A stretch of 64,000 nt of DNA from assembly GCF_026210795.1 (NCBI RefSeq), contig NC_089429.1, forward strand, positions 5,766,001-5,830,000, written 5' to 3'. Under the pieces are notes generated by a model. The model worked only from the letters and a program-made list of their open reading frames with translations. It searched no databases and was not told the DNA's origin. Origin of the DNA: Rhizophagus irregularis. Its lineage: Eukaryota; Glomeromycota; Glomeromycetes; Glomerales; Glomeraceae. The stretch's first letter is position 1, and the number at the start of each line of letters is the position of its first letter. Made by a program: the position numbers and the translations under genes. Below are positions 48,077 to 60,340 of this stretch, one piece after another.

Positions 48077-49765
48077 ATGATTACAACAATTATCTCAACT
48101 ATCGGAATTTCCGATGCCCTTTCTCTCTTAATAATTATTTCAATTTTCTATGTAGCACGTTTTTATTATCATTATTTTACTCGTCCTAATCCTCTGCCAG
48201 GTCCATTCCCACTTCCAATCATTGGTAGCGCTTATCAACAAATTGGATATGGATTTAATGATTGGTTATTATCATTAAATAAAAAATATGGTGATATGTA
48301 TGAAATAATTTTGGCAGGTCAACGTTTAATTGTGTTAGGTAAAGCAGATTTAATTGAGAATATGAATATACCATCTTCAACGAAGACTAATTATCCTAAC
48401 AGATGGCCTAATACGGAAGGATTTGTAGAATACGGATTTGATGGAGTAGGAGTAGGATTTAATAATGTTCATAAATCTTGGAATTATAACCGTCAATTTT
48501 TTAGTCAAGCATTAATGACTCCAAGTTTTAATTATCAAGCTATTGAATGGACTAATGAATTATGGAATGAAATGGAATCTTACTGGAATAATCTTGGAGA
48601 AGATTATGAAATAGACCTTATAAAATGGATGCGTAGATTTACAAATGAAATGATTTTTAGAATTTCTACTGGAGTAAAAAATGACGCTCTTGCCTCTTAT
48701 TATAATAAAATCACTCTTGAAAATAATAATATTAATCCTTCAAATGAATTTGTTGAATCACTTGAAACTTATATTGAAGGAATTATTTATTTCTTCGCCT
48801 TTAGCAAATTTATTCGCCATTATCTTCCATTTATTCGTGGAAAGGTTAAGAAATTATTGAAAAATAAAGATTATTTATTTAATAAATTATATACCATTGT
48901 TAAAGAAAGAAGGAATGAGATTGAAAAGACACCACTAGATCAACCACTTCGTCATGATATGTTGACGTCTTATATAACCGCAAATACACCACGTGATATT
49001 AACGTTATGAAACATGCAGACGCTGATTTATTAAGGCCAATGACCGATAAAGAGATTTTTGGAAATATACTCGACGCAATGATTGGAGGAACTGATACAG
49101 TAAGTAAAGATGTTTTAATACTATTTTATTCAAAATTTTGTGCTTCATAATAATTTTATTAAAAAAAATCGTAGACATCGAATTTGTTTTGTTTTATTGT
49201 ATATTATCTTGAACATTATCCTGAAGTGAAACTACAATTGAGACAAGAATTTGATAGAATTCTTGGAAGTGACTTAACAAGACCAATAACATTTAAAGAT
49301 CTTGATGAATTAGTATATTGCGATGCAGTTATTAAAGAAGTGTATCGTCACACTCCTATAGTATTTTTTCTTGGTCGTGTAAATGCTCAAAATGATAACG
49401 TTGGGGGATATAATTGGCCAGAAGGAACTCAATTTCAAATGCTTATTTCCGTATTAATGAAACATAAAGATTATTGGACTGAACCTGAAAAATTCGATCC
49501 TGATAGATTTTATAAAGTTGAAGAGAGTGATAAATATTTCCTTGAAAAGAAAAAAATGAAAAATACTTTTCAAATGTTTGGAGGAGGAATTAGAATTTGT
49601 CCTGGAAGAAAACTTGCAATGATAGAATTAAAATGTTTATTAATCTTAGTTTATAGAAAATATGATATTGAATTAGTTGATAAGAATTCACCACTAAAAT
49701 ATAAACGTGACTTTTTTAACCTTTGTAAAGAATTAGCAGTTAAAGTTAAACCAAGAAAATTTTAA
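48077..49765 (+). CDS. Cytochrome P450 monooxygenase, intact
   Basis: Exons 48077-49099 and 49175-49765 with a 75-bp phase-0 intron at the GGTDT I-helix motif; about 537 aa. A membrane anchor and the hinge RPNPLPGPFPLPIIGS lead the protein. ExxR is E396-R399 (EVYR), then FDPDRF, then the heme loop FGGGIRICPG with Cys483. Compared with the 36-kb gene it lacks about ten residues in the variable Asn/Glu-rich segment before the I helix (near residue 220). The ATG starts MITTI, as in both sister copies, and directly follows a T/A tract. It is intact and probably expressed, given the retained promoter block. The substrate is unknown, and redundancy with the 36-kb gene is likely. Confidence 0.92.
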
Positions 49766-51841
49766 AAAAATTGTATAAAAGAATATAAAGAATTATGTAA
49801 ACATTTATGTATTACAACTATTTATAACTTATTATTAATAAATCAGGTTTATTAATATTTTCATAAAATAGGAGCGGAGCATCAGTAAATTATTATGCAG
49901 CTAAATAGGATCATCATGTTCCCTATAAAAAATATATTAAATTTAAATTTTGCTGCAATTATTCTTATTTAATACTAAAAATATGCTGAAAATGAAAATT
50001 AAAGATCTTCTTTAATCAATTTTCATAAAGTTTGATTTGATCAGATTACAATGGGGTGGCTATCACATGAATCTTGCCGATCATATTTCACCCAATATTT
50101 ACCCCCTAAAGTGGCTTAGACAAATGGCTTAGGCTCGGCTCGGATAGTATCAGTATCAGTTATATAAAGTTAATTGTTGTACAAAAAGTTTGCTTAATAA
50201 TATTACCTGTAAAAATAAAATCTTGCTGCAATAAAAGTAAAAGTTATGACCTTTAGCACGTGATTTCTATTGTCCCACAGTTATTTATTAATAATTTTCT
50301 TTGTAGTTCCCACCATGCTGATCTATATAAATTTATGATTATTTCCTTACTTAGAATAACTAGAGTCATACCCTAAAGCCGGTGACCGGCCCTTTCTAAG
50401 AGTATGATATATACCATAAATTTTAACACTTATTTGCAGAAACAAAAGTATTGATAAGATATAATTTAATTTTGTTTGAAATAAATAAATAATTTATTTT
50501 ATTTTTTTTTTCATCTAAAATATTTTAATTTGTTTTTTACGTTTTGATTTAATAATCTTGTAATTGGTCTTAAAAGAAGAATTTGTAAAAAACAATTTTT
50601 TTTAAAAAAATTTTTTCGTTTCTAACCAAAATAAAATAATTCAATAAAATTTATTTAACATGATTAAAAACTTAATATTGTAGGATATTTCAAATCAAAT
50701 TTGGACGATTCTATGTCCACATATGTTTTTAATAAATCAATTCATGTAATATATAATTTTTTTAATAAATCAATTCATGTAATATATATTTTAATAAGTA
50801 AATTCATATAATTTTTCTTTAATAATTAAATTCATATAATGTTTTTAATAATTAGTAAGTTTGTATTATGTTTTTTAATTATAATTTTTTACTAATAAAT
50901 ATTTTTTTAATAAATAAACTTAATAAATTCGGATATATAATTTTTCTTAATAAATCAATTCATGTAATATATATTTTAATAATTAAATTTGTATAATGTT
51001 TTTTAATAATTACTAAATTTGTATAATGCCTTTTTTTAATAAATAAACTCGTATAATGTTTTTTAATAAATAAATTTAATAAATTTGGGTATATATATTT
51101 TTTTTAATAAATTCGGGTATATATATTATTTTTAATAAAATTCAGATATATATTTTTTTAATAAAACACGGATGTATTTTTTTTTTAATAAAATAAGTTC
51201 GGATATATATTTTTTAATAAAATAAAATTCAGATATATATATATTTTTGGATATATATATTTTTTTTATAATTTGGATATATGTATATTTTAATAAAATT
51301 CAGACATATTTTTTTTTATATATTTGATCATCATTTAAAGAATGTTATATATTTAATTTCCTTCAATTCCTATTATAATTAATCACAAAAATTGGCCTCC
51401 TGAACAATGTATACGAATAATAAATATTTCCTTGATGTTAATATGTAGTTAGCTCCCAGATTTTTGGCCAGCCAATTGACAATTCATAATTTCTTGATGT
51501 CAATATATGGTTAGCTCATGATTTTTGATCAACCAATTCGGATCATGCTGCAGATCATGATCAAATTTTTTTTTTTATATAAACGACCATCAATTCAATA
51601 TCAATATCAATACAATATCAATACAATATCAATATATATCAATAATATAAAAACGTACCCTATACTTAGCCCATAAGAGCTAACTAAATTAGTAAAATTT
51701 TCCTTCCATAGCACGATTAGCATAACAACCAATTACAAGGACTATCACTATTAAAATGAAGATCACCTGATATCGTTAACTATATAGCGTGATCTGTATA
51801 TGGTGTCAAATAAAAAATTTGTGATACTGATACTTTTTCGT
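49766..51841. other. Intergenic with long AT tandem array
   Basis: No gene was seen. Contains an imperfect hairpin at 50366-50407 (TCATACCCTAAAG...CCCTTTCTAAGAGTATGA around GCCGGTGACCGGC), the AT-rich array at about 50729-51320 and a (TCAATA)n-like microsatellite at 51590-51645. Confidence 0.55.
50729..51320. repeat. Degenerate AT-rich tandem array
   Basis: Units of about 30-40 bp vary around TTTTTAATAAATCAATTCATG followed by TAATATATA. The first units are well conserved (50729-50790 and 50938-50972). Later ones drift to TTAATAAATTCGGGTATATATA and TTAATAAAATTCAGATATATA. No coding potential. Confidence 0.7.
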
Positions 51842-51880
51842 CGGACCGGATCTAGCCAGAATTTTTCAAATATAAAATAT
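51842..51880 (+). promoter_or_regulatory. Core promoter of the 52-kb BTB-BACK-TLDc gene
   Basis: CGGACCGGATCTAGCCAGAA followed by a TATAAAATATAAG box. Nearly the same string precedes the decayed copy at 53510-53548, and the CGG box plus TATA order recurs at 4434-4466. Confidence 0.6.
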
Positions 51881-51957
51881 AAGGGTTGTCATTTAATTTT
51901 AAATTACCAAACCTTTTACACTTTCTTTTTAATAAAAAAAAAAAAAAATTTCTTATA

Positions 51958-53459
51958 ATGAATGATAATACTTTTTTACCAAAATTATCACAAAATTTAC
52001 TTGAAATTTTAGAAGATAATGAATTTTATGATGTTACTATCGAAGTTGGTAATGACCCTTACGTAAAAATATTTCGCGCTCATATAGTCGTTTTATATTA
52101 TCGTTCTCCTTATTTGCGTAGAATTTTGTCAACCAATAAAAAGCAAAATGATGAAATTTTGGTACATATTAAACTGCCAAATATTTCACCTGAAATTTTT
52201 CAAATAATCTTAAGGTGAGAGAGCGCAAGTTATATATAATAGGTTAGGAGTTTTTTTTTTTATTATTATTATTTACATATTAATTTTTTTTTAATAGATA
52301 TATTTATGGGGGAAAGCTTTCTTTAAAAGAATATGATACATCTGATATCATTAAAATCATGGTCGCCGCCATTGAACTTAATCTTCAAGAATTAATCACT
52401 CATTTACAATCCTTTTTGATCGAAAACAAAAAAGATTGGATAGAACAAAATTTTAATTTGATATATCAAACAAGTTACGGGAATAATTCTTTCTCGAGAT
52501 TACAAAATTTTTGTACAGAATTAATGTCTAAAGAACCGGAAAAAATTTTTAATTCAATCGATTTTATTTCACTTTCAGAAAATTGTTTGATTTCTCTTAT
52601 TCAACATGATAACTTTCAAATGGATGTTATTAAAGTTTGGGAACATATACTCAAATGGGGTATTGCTCGAAATCCTGAACTTACTTCGGATCCTTCAAGT
52701 TATTCAAAAGATGATTTTAACATTTTAAAGAATATCTTAGAACAGATTATTCCCTTTATTAAATTTTATAATTTAACTTCTGGAGAATTTTTGGACAAAG
52801 TATATCCCTATAAAAAAATTATACCTAAAGAATTACGTGAAAACTTGGTTAAATATTTTTTGAATCCTAATAATCAATCAGTTAAAAAATTCAATAACCC
52901 AAAAAGTATTGATTCAAGGATAATTACAATACAACATGCTGAATTAATATCGAAATGGATTGATAGATTAGAAATTACTGACAAGATAAAAAATTCATAT
53001 GAATTTAAGTTGATTCTTCGTGGATCTCGTGATGGATTCTCACCTAGTAAATTCCATGAAACCTGTGATAATCGATCTCATACTATATTGATCATTAAAG
53101 TGAAAGATAGCAACGAAATTCTTGGAGGATATAATCCGATCATGTGGACATCTGATATTACTTGGGGTGCTACCAAAGATAGTTTTATATTTTCTTTTAA
53201 AAATAAGAATGATATTGAAAATTATATTTTAAGCCGCGTAAAAGTTGAAAAATGTGCTATAATAAATGGCTATAATTGCGGTCCATCGTTTGCTGCTGGT
53301 CTTATTATAGGAATTATGAATGGAGATGATATTCACAATAATAATATTCATAATAGGGGTTATTGTAGGAAAAATATTATTTATGAAAAACCAATTAGGG
53401 AAACTGTAGATGACTTCGCTTTAGAAGAATGTGAAATATTTCAAATTACGAAATGTTAG
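51958..53459 (+). CDS. BTB-BACK-TLDc domain protein
   Basis: Exons 51958-52214 and 52298-53459, with an 83-bp phase-2 intron splitting the conserved Arg codon; about 472 aa. BTB is residues 15-120 (YDVTIEVGNDPYVKIFRAH, YYRSPYLRRIL), BACK 125-265, and TLDc about 292-470 (RGSRDGFS 327-334, ILGGYNPIMW, DSFIFSF). Near the C-terminus a His/Asn-rich insertion (HNNNIHNRG) enlarges the loop before the final EIFQI strand, relative to the copies at 0-6 kb. The ATG is the first after the promoter block. It is intact, and is closest to the 4.5-kb gene in the BTB exon. Probably a Cul3-type adaptor by family; the target is unknown. Confidence 0.9.
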
Positions 53460-53509
53460 CCATTCATTCAACAATTAAAATGGTAGCATAAATGTTTAAG
53501 TTCTTTTTT

Positions 53510-54180
53510 CGGACCGAATTTAACCAGAATTTCCCAATTATAAATAAAGTTGATCATTCAACGTTGCCAATTTTTTTTCTTGCTTGATGAGACAATATAC
53601 TTTTACCAAACAGGCGTCTTTTTTAAACAACATACAAAAAAAAAAGAAAAAAAATAAATAAATAAATAATTTTTAATATTCAAATCAGGTATATCTATGG
53701 AGACAGAACTTTCTTTAAAGAATATGATCCTCCGGATATCATTAAAATCTTGGTCGCCGCCAGACGCCGGTGAACTTAGTCTTCAATAATTGATCGCTCA
53801 TTTACAATCATTTTTAATTAAAAACAAAACAAATCTGGTGGAGCAAAATTTTAACTTGATATATAAAATAAGTCTTAAATGATTCTTTCTTGGAATCGAT
53901 CGACCGTATGGGAAACTAATGGTAGGTTCGGCGCCACTGAAGACAGTTTTATATTCTCTTTTAAGAATAAAGAGCACACAATATTATATTTTAAGTCGGT
54001 AATACTTGAATCATATGCTATATTCAATAATCTCCATACGGTCTTGTAACGAGACAATTATTACAATAAGTTATTGTAGGAAAAATAGTAGTTATGAAAA
54101 CCAATTAGGAAACTGATGATATATTTTCTGTAGGAGAATAGAAAATATTCAAAATTATTTAATATTGATTTTATATTTTA
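53510..54180 (+). pseudogene. Decayed BTB-BACK-TLDc gene with promoter retained
   Basis: The promoter block (CGGACCGAATTTAACCAGAA, then TATAAATA) is retained. Exon 1 is reduced to a few codons (about 53590-53612). The exon 2 start (YIYGDRTFFKEYDPPDI) follows at about 53690, preceded by an AG. Stops occur near 53788 and 53879. The BACK region and the front of TLDc are deleted at about 53890-53935, after which TLDc pieces resume (DSFIFSFKNK, then a decayed EECEIF-like end). A short insertion GACGCCG interrupts 'GCCGCC..GAACTTAGTCTTCAA'. Clearly non-functional; derived from the adjacent intact copy or its parent. Confidence 0.88.
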
Positions 54181-57100
54181 GAGGTTAAAAAACGTTCATT
54201 AATGTTTTTGTTAGAAATTAGAAATTACTAAACACATAATATCATTGAGTTGTTGGTCAGCACTATAATTCTTACCTACATTACTTTTTTTATTGTTGGC
54301 TACCTATAAATTATAAAAAATTTATTAATATTACGCAAATTTATTGGAATGAAACAATTAAATATTGTTTCATTGAAATAATTAGCACGATATAAAAAGT
54401 TAGAGTGCAAAAAGTGATTGGTTACTCATTCCAATTACTAACGTGACCATTCAAAAAAAGTGTCCAATCGGGATAGTACAAATTGATCAGCGCCAAAATG
54501 CGCAAGCGGCTTATTGCTTTTTTTTTTTTAAAAAAAAAAAATGTTGAAACTCGACAGAGGCTTACTTTTCCTAATATTTGAAAAATTAAAATATTATAAA
54601 TATTTACTAAACATTGTCCAAAATAAGAAGACTAACTGTGATATATGCTTTGAAAATTTTGAGTAATCACCTGCAACCTTACGAGAATTTCATTTGGATT
54701 TATGAAGTAATTTCTAGATAGGAAACTCATTTTAGTAAATGTATCACCTCTCCACAACTTTAGATAACTGGTCTTTAGGGTGTTTATTTTGTAGTCTAAC
54801 TGACTGCCCCCGTTGGTTTAACCATTCTTAACGGACTAAAAAGGACAAATTAAAATTACTACTCGCAACCATATGAGAATTTTCATTTGGAGATAATTGG
54901 AATTTAGCAATAAAGTTTAGAATCATTTTTGAAAGTTGGAAATGTAAAAAGATTTTGTAATTTATTCATGGGTGAAAGATTACGAAAAGTTAGTTAAAAA
55001 CTACAAGGGTGAAGGAGTAATTATATAAAAGTTTATTTCTTAATCATTACACTATTTTATTATAATATTATTAAATTTTTGTCATATAAAATTATTTCTT
55101 TGAGTGAAATTGGTAGAATTTTTCTAATAGAAAAAAATAAAAAAAGGATCATATATTATCTAATGTAGTTAAGCAACCTTACGAGAATTTTTATTTGAAT
55201 TTTTTTAGTAAAAGTTTAGAAACATTTTCTAAATGTTGGAAATATAAATTTTAAATTTGCTCATTGTTATGGACAGATAATTATGAAAAGTTGGTGTGCT
55301 GTAAAAAAAAATTCGCTTCTCAATTCCTAAAATTGTGCAACTTGTACGATGTTGACTAAATAAATAAAAAAACATTATGAATAGTTCATAATACATTTGG
55401 GCGTTGTAAGCAAGTGTTACTATAGATTTATTTAATTTGTAATTGATCAAAACGTAAATATAAAGTCAGAAATTAAGAATTAAGGGATTAAACTAGAATA
55501 AAGCTTTTAAAAGAATTCTTAAGTATCTCCCTATAATTCTCAAATGATAAATAATTTTTTTAATTTGTTATAGTTACAATTAACTTCTTTACTGTAAGTA
55601 ATGAATTTTTAGCGTAAGTTTTATATAAAACAACAATAATAAAATTTTATGTTTCTAATAAAGTTATTATGAGATTAAATAAGTATTTGTTTTTATGTGC
55701 TTTTTTTTAACGAAACCTGTTTATTAATTACGTTTTCTATTTAACCTATTTTACTTTTGATATTATATAATATAAATTATTAAATATTTATTTTATTAAA
55801 CGAATTGTTAGGAAGTATTTTCGTCAATAATTCAATATTATGAAAATTCATCATTGAGGCTGAATCACTTTATTTATGTTGGCTATGTTTAAAATATTCA
55901 AAATTTTCATTCGATCCTACATTATATGAATGTCATAATGAATAGTCTGGTATTGATGTTTTATATCTTCATCTACAAATACTTCCTACTATATAGGTAA
56001 ATATATTCGATTTTATTGTCTGCGGTTAAATGAGCTCCAGTCTTTTGTTAAAAAAAAAATCATTATAAATTTGTCATAAACGTAAAATAAATAAAAAAGA
56101 ATAAAGGAAATAAAACATACCAAATCTTTATGTTATATTATAAACCTCTTTGGCAAATGACTAACAATCACAAAAATCATACTATATAGCAACATTTTCC
56201 ACATTACGAGTCCCTTGATGTCTCATACAGTTAATTGGCTAAATTTTTCAATTTTACCGAGTAATAAAAAAAAACAACTAAAATCAAAAATAAGATAAAA
56301 TAAAACAAAGTTAAAGAGATTTACCGATAAGAAACATTTCAATAATATCCTAAATGGAAACTATCAAAACTAAACATATATAAAATTATTTCAATAAGAC
56401 TTCTAATCCGTGATTTTGCTGATAGCATCGCAGAATTATAATAATTGCTATGTTATTTCTTACATTAATGATAGCTTCTGCTTCAATTGTGTCAATTTAT
56501 ACTAATTTCTTTTGATTTATAAAACATATTCATTAAAAAAACAATAGTAATTAATTATACTAAAATAATAGAATTTTAAATAATAAAAATTCGTAGCATT
56601 TATATTAAAGTCTGAGCCAGGTTTGGTTGATAAATATGTATCTATTTTAATTCCAGGCTTCAAAAATAAAGGCAAATACAAGATTCTTTCTTGATTAAAT
56701 GAAAAATGTTATTATTTCATTATCATTATTTAAATTTAAATAATATAAAACATTTTTAAAACTATTAAACTTTTGTACTTAGTGGCTATGGATTTGTGTA
56801 CAATTTTGGCTTTGATATCATTTTGTGGCAAAGTTCTGGATATCATATTATAGGTAACTTTGAAGTAAACAAAATAATCTAAACCTGATTTCATAAGTTA
56901 TTTAATATATTTCATCTGATAACTATAAATAAGTTCAAAATTTACTTGTCTGATTATTAATCCCTTTTTTTTCCTTTTTTTAGAATCCTTTTTTTTTTTT
57001 TTATTTTTCAACTATGAAAATATAGTGTACTTAAATTATTTTTCCTCTTTAATAGAGATATGATAAAAGAATTTTTATAATAAACCAGTTATATTATGTA

Positions 57101-57833
57101 AGGCACACATTATACATAATGGTTTTGTGCATAACTAACAAAGCCATATGTACTTATGTAAAATATAATGATAGTAAGAGCTGTTATGAAAGACCATATT
57201 TACTCTACTTTCAATCACATTGTGTGGAAATATAAAGCAATGTATACTGTACTACCATAACTGGAGCCTTATATATAATCTCTGAACTTGATACAGTAAT
57301 AATGTTCTCACAACTCTGGACTGTTGTTGTTTAAGATTTCTTTACTCATCATATACAGTATAAATGTAAATTGAAAGAGATAGAAGTGATAGAAAGAGAA
57401 AGTATGAATGAAAGAAATATGAAATGAAAGAATAAAAAAAACAGTTAAAGAAGGATATTTTTTTTTATCCTGATGAATATGGTATTGCTATTGAACTAGC
57501 ATCAAATTCTATATGGTGTTGGTTGACAAAAGCTGTACATGGTACAAGGCAAAAGTTGCCATCATCATCATTAATCATGAAGACTCTTTTTTACTACATG
57601 AACTCATCTGATGGAGAATTAGATCTCATAATATAATGTAGGAAATATGAACAATCTCTTCTAATCTAAAACCTACTTTATTTAAACATGACTAAAATTA
57701 ACCAAACAAATATTTTTTTAGTCAATTTGTTTAAATATAATTTTATTGTTATAAATTTAACTAGAATCATTTATAACATAAATCATAACTTCAAAACTGG
57801 CATTCTAAATATTCTATATATAAATCAAATAAC
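54181..57833. other. Intergenic with a threefold repeat, no gene
   Basis: The motif CAACCTTACGAGAATTT(T)CATTTGGA occurs at about 54675, 54867 and 55170. The last two are followed by AGTTTAGAAACATTTT and GTTGGAAATATAAA in the same order, showing a duplicated 140-bp block about 300 bp apart. Elsewhere only AT-rich spacer was seen, with a less AT-rich stretch at 54420-54500. Confidence 0.5.
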
Positions 57834-60340
57834 AGAGGAAAATAAATTTTATATTTTGTATATATTTAGAACCACCTGTAACTGAATGACACAACATTCA
57901 AATTCAGTTACAGGATTATTACTTCAATTGAAGAAGAAACTAGCAAGAAATAATAGACAAATATGAAAAGAGCATATCACTTTTATATACTTCACAAATT
58001 TTCATAAACTGAACACATAAATGCAGAATACACTATATTGATTGGATAGAATTATATACTTATGCTGTGAAAATAATAAAATTATCAATATACATTGATA
58101 ATATCCTCATTCATATTAAGAGATTAAATAATATAATTAAACTATAATTGCAAAAATCAGAAAAAAATCAGTTAGAATATTAATAAATACAAGTATATCC
58201 GTCATCTAACTTGTAGTATTACTCTTTAAATTCTATAAGACCATCTTTATATATATATCTCTATTTTGATTGGTAAAAATGATAAAATCATCAATATTCA
58301 ATCAATTAATTATACATGGTGTTAAACATTGCCAGACGGAGATAGTTAGACATCATAAACCTTCATGATGACTTATTAGATCATGTTTCAAATATGCAGG
58401 TAGTCTACTGATAAATTCATCTGCTATTTACTTAACTGATAGAAAGTTAGCACCAAGAGTCCAGTTTCTCAAAAATACCACTGAACAACAACAGCAGTAT
58501 ATCAATGGTGAAGAGGCCGTGATAGATATGAAAACAAAACAAAACAAGAAAGAAGCTAATATAGCTAAAGATAAAAATGAAGATTCATATTTAAATAATT
58601 TCTTATATGATAATACAACTAGAATAAATTACATTTTTCTGATTTTAAGTATTACTATTTCAATACTAATAATATGCAATTAAATTACAAATACAAAGTC
58701 AAAATTTACTGGTAAATTCATTTATTACCATTACCAACTTTCAATCATTAACTTCCTCTCCTAATCCTGGAAAAATCCTTTACTAGTGATGATTAATAAA
58801 TTAAAAATCATTGAATGATTGTGATTATCCCATATTTTCTACAATTGAAAATATATGTAATGATTTGGAATCAAAAGTTGTTGAATGATTGTATATTCTC
58901 AACCATTAAAATTACAACAAATTATTATTAAAGCGTAACAATCTTTGTAGATTTTATGGACATAGTGGAAATGACTGCCCAAATTTAGATAGTTGTTTTG
59001 CAGGACATTGTTATAACTGTTGGGACTGGTCATAATTCTTCAAACTGTAAGAGAAACATAAATGAGAGATATAACTCCATCAGATTTAATTAGTGATAAT
59101 TGATGAATTAGAAGTTAATATTAAGAGAAAAATTTAAATATATTTTCCCAGATTTTATTAATCCATCATAATTAGTAAAATGGAATGACTATCTTTATTA
59201 AAATACAACAATAGATTAAAAAAAGTATACCATTTTAATACAATTCATCAAGCTTTTTACAGAATTCATTTAATATTAAAATAATAATGAATTAATAGAA
59301 AATACATGAAAAAGGAAAAAAGTTAAGCTTTCAGCCAAAAGGAATGATGCAATTTCAGATTTGAATGAAAAAGTTGCTAGAATCAGGGCTTTGGAGATGG
59401 ATCAGAAGTTAAATGCATGTATTTTAGAGAACAACATAATGATATTTGGATTTTATTTCAAGATATATTTATGTTACAAAAAGTGATGGACCACCTTTAT
59501 TTACACAATGCAAAAACTAAGTCTTTACAAGAAGTTTTATCCCATTTTCAATTTGATAACAAATATTTGCATAAATTATTAAACAAATCAAATAATATAA
59601 ATACATATATACCAACAATAATTTAAATCAACCAATTACCCAAATCACATTTTAATATAAAAGGCAATAAAAAAAAGGTTAGAAAAGAAAACAAAATAAG
59701 AGCACCAAATGGACAAGAATGGAATCATTTTATGATTTCACCACTATTTACAAACATATCAGAGAATTATTCTTTTTAACTTTAAAAAATATGTTTATGT
59801 ATTTTTTTGTTAATTATGACTTGGAAAGAATGTAATTTAGCATCACTTTATATTGAAAAGAAACTTATTGTGGTTGAGACATGAAAATTTGGAACTTCAC
59901 CTATAAATGTTAATCATCAATGGTTATACTCCTTCAGAACTCACTATTTCTCATCAAACATATTCAGACCTCATTAATTGTTATTTGAATTTTAGTTCAT
60001 CAAAAAAAAAGTGGCAATTACAGTATACATAGTCAACATGCTACTTATTCAAACAATATTTATTCTTCATTATGGATTATATCAACTTCTACATATATTC
60101 CACATGAAATAATTATAATTTTTATTAGTTTTTTCCCTTCTATATTCCTTATATTACCATAGTGAATAAGTTTCTTATAAAATAAAGTGATTTATACAAC
60201 ACATTTAATCACATTTCATTACTATTAACAGAAATCAAATATGATTTAGATTATCAACTAGTAAAAACTTTAAAATATATAATATATGATTAAATTTATC
60301 AAGAATCATATATACTCAACAACTACTCAAGATCTTACAG
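57834..60340 (+). mobile_element. Decayed retroelement-like segment, copy 1
   Basis: Long blocks match 61944-64000 in the same order. They include TTTTGTATATATTTAGAA (57851), AACTAGCAAGAAATAATAG (57938), GGTAAATTCATTTATTACC (58711), TTTTAATACAATTCAT (59231), CATTTTCAATTTGATAAC (59543) and the tail around 60190-60300. Inside are a zinc-knuckle trace (58946-59050) and a helical charged stretch (about 59335-59440, LNEKVARIRALEMDQKL). No long terminal repeats or reverse transcriptase motif were found. Gag-derived element is an inference. Confidence 0.45.
58946..59056 (+). pseudogene. Zinc-knuckle (gag-like) relic
   Basis: Reads CRFYGHSGNDCPNLDSC, then GHCYNCWDW and a stop. The spacing C-x2-x-x4-H... 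fits a CCHC knuckle with the second Cys changed to Tyr; a second knuckle (CYNC) is cut by a stop at about 59033. Upstream and downstream frames are broken. Retroelement Gag and cellular CCHC proteins are both possible sources. Confidence 0.45.

Noticed and set aside
47828-48189. Short open frames over the P450 promoter and first codons
   Set aside because: Out-of-frame shadows of the P450 gene and its upstream region.
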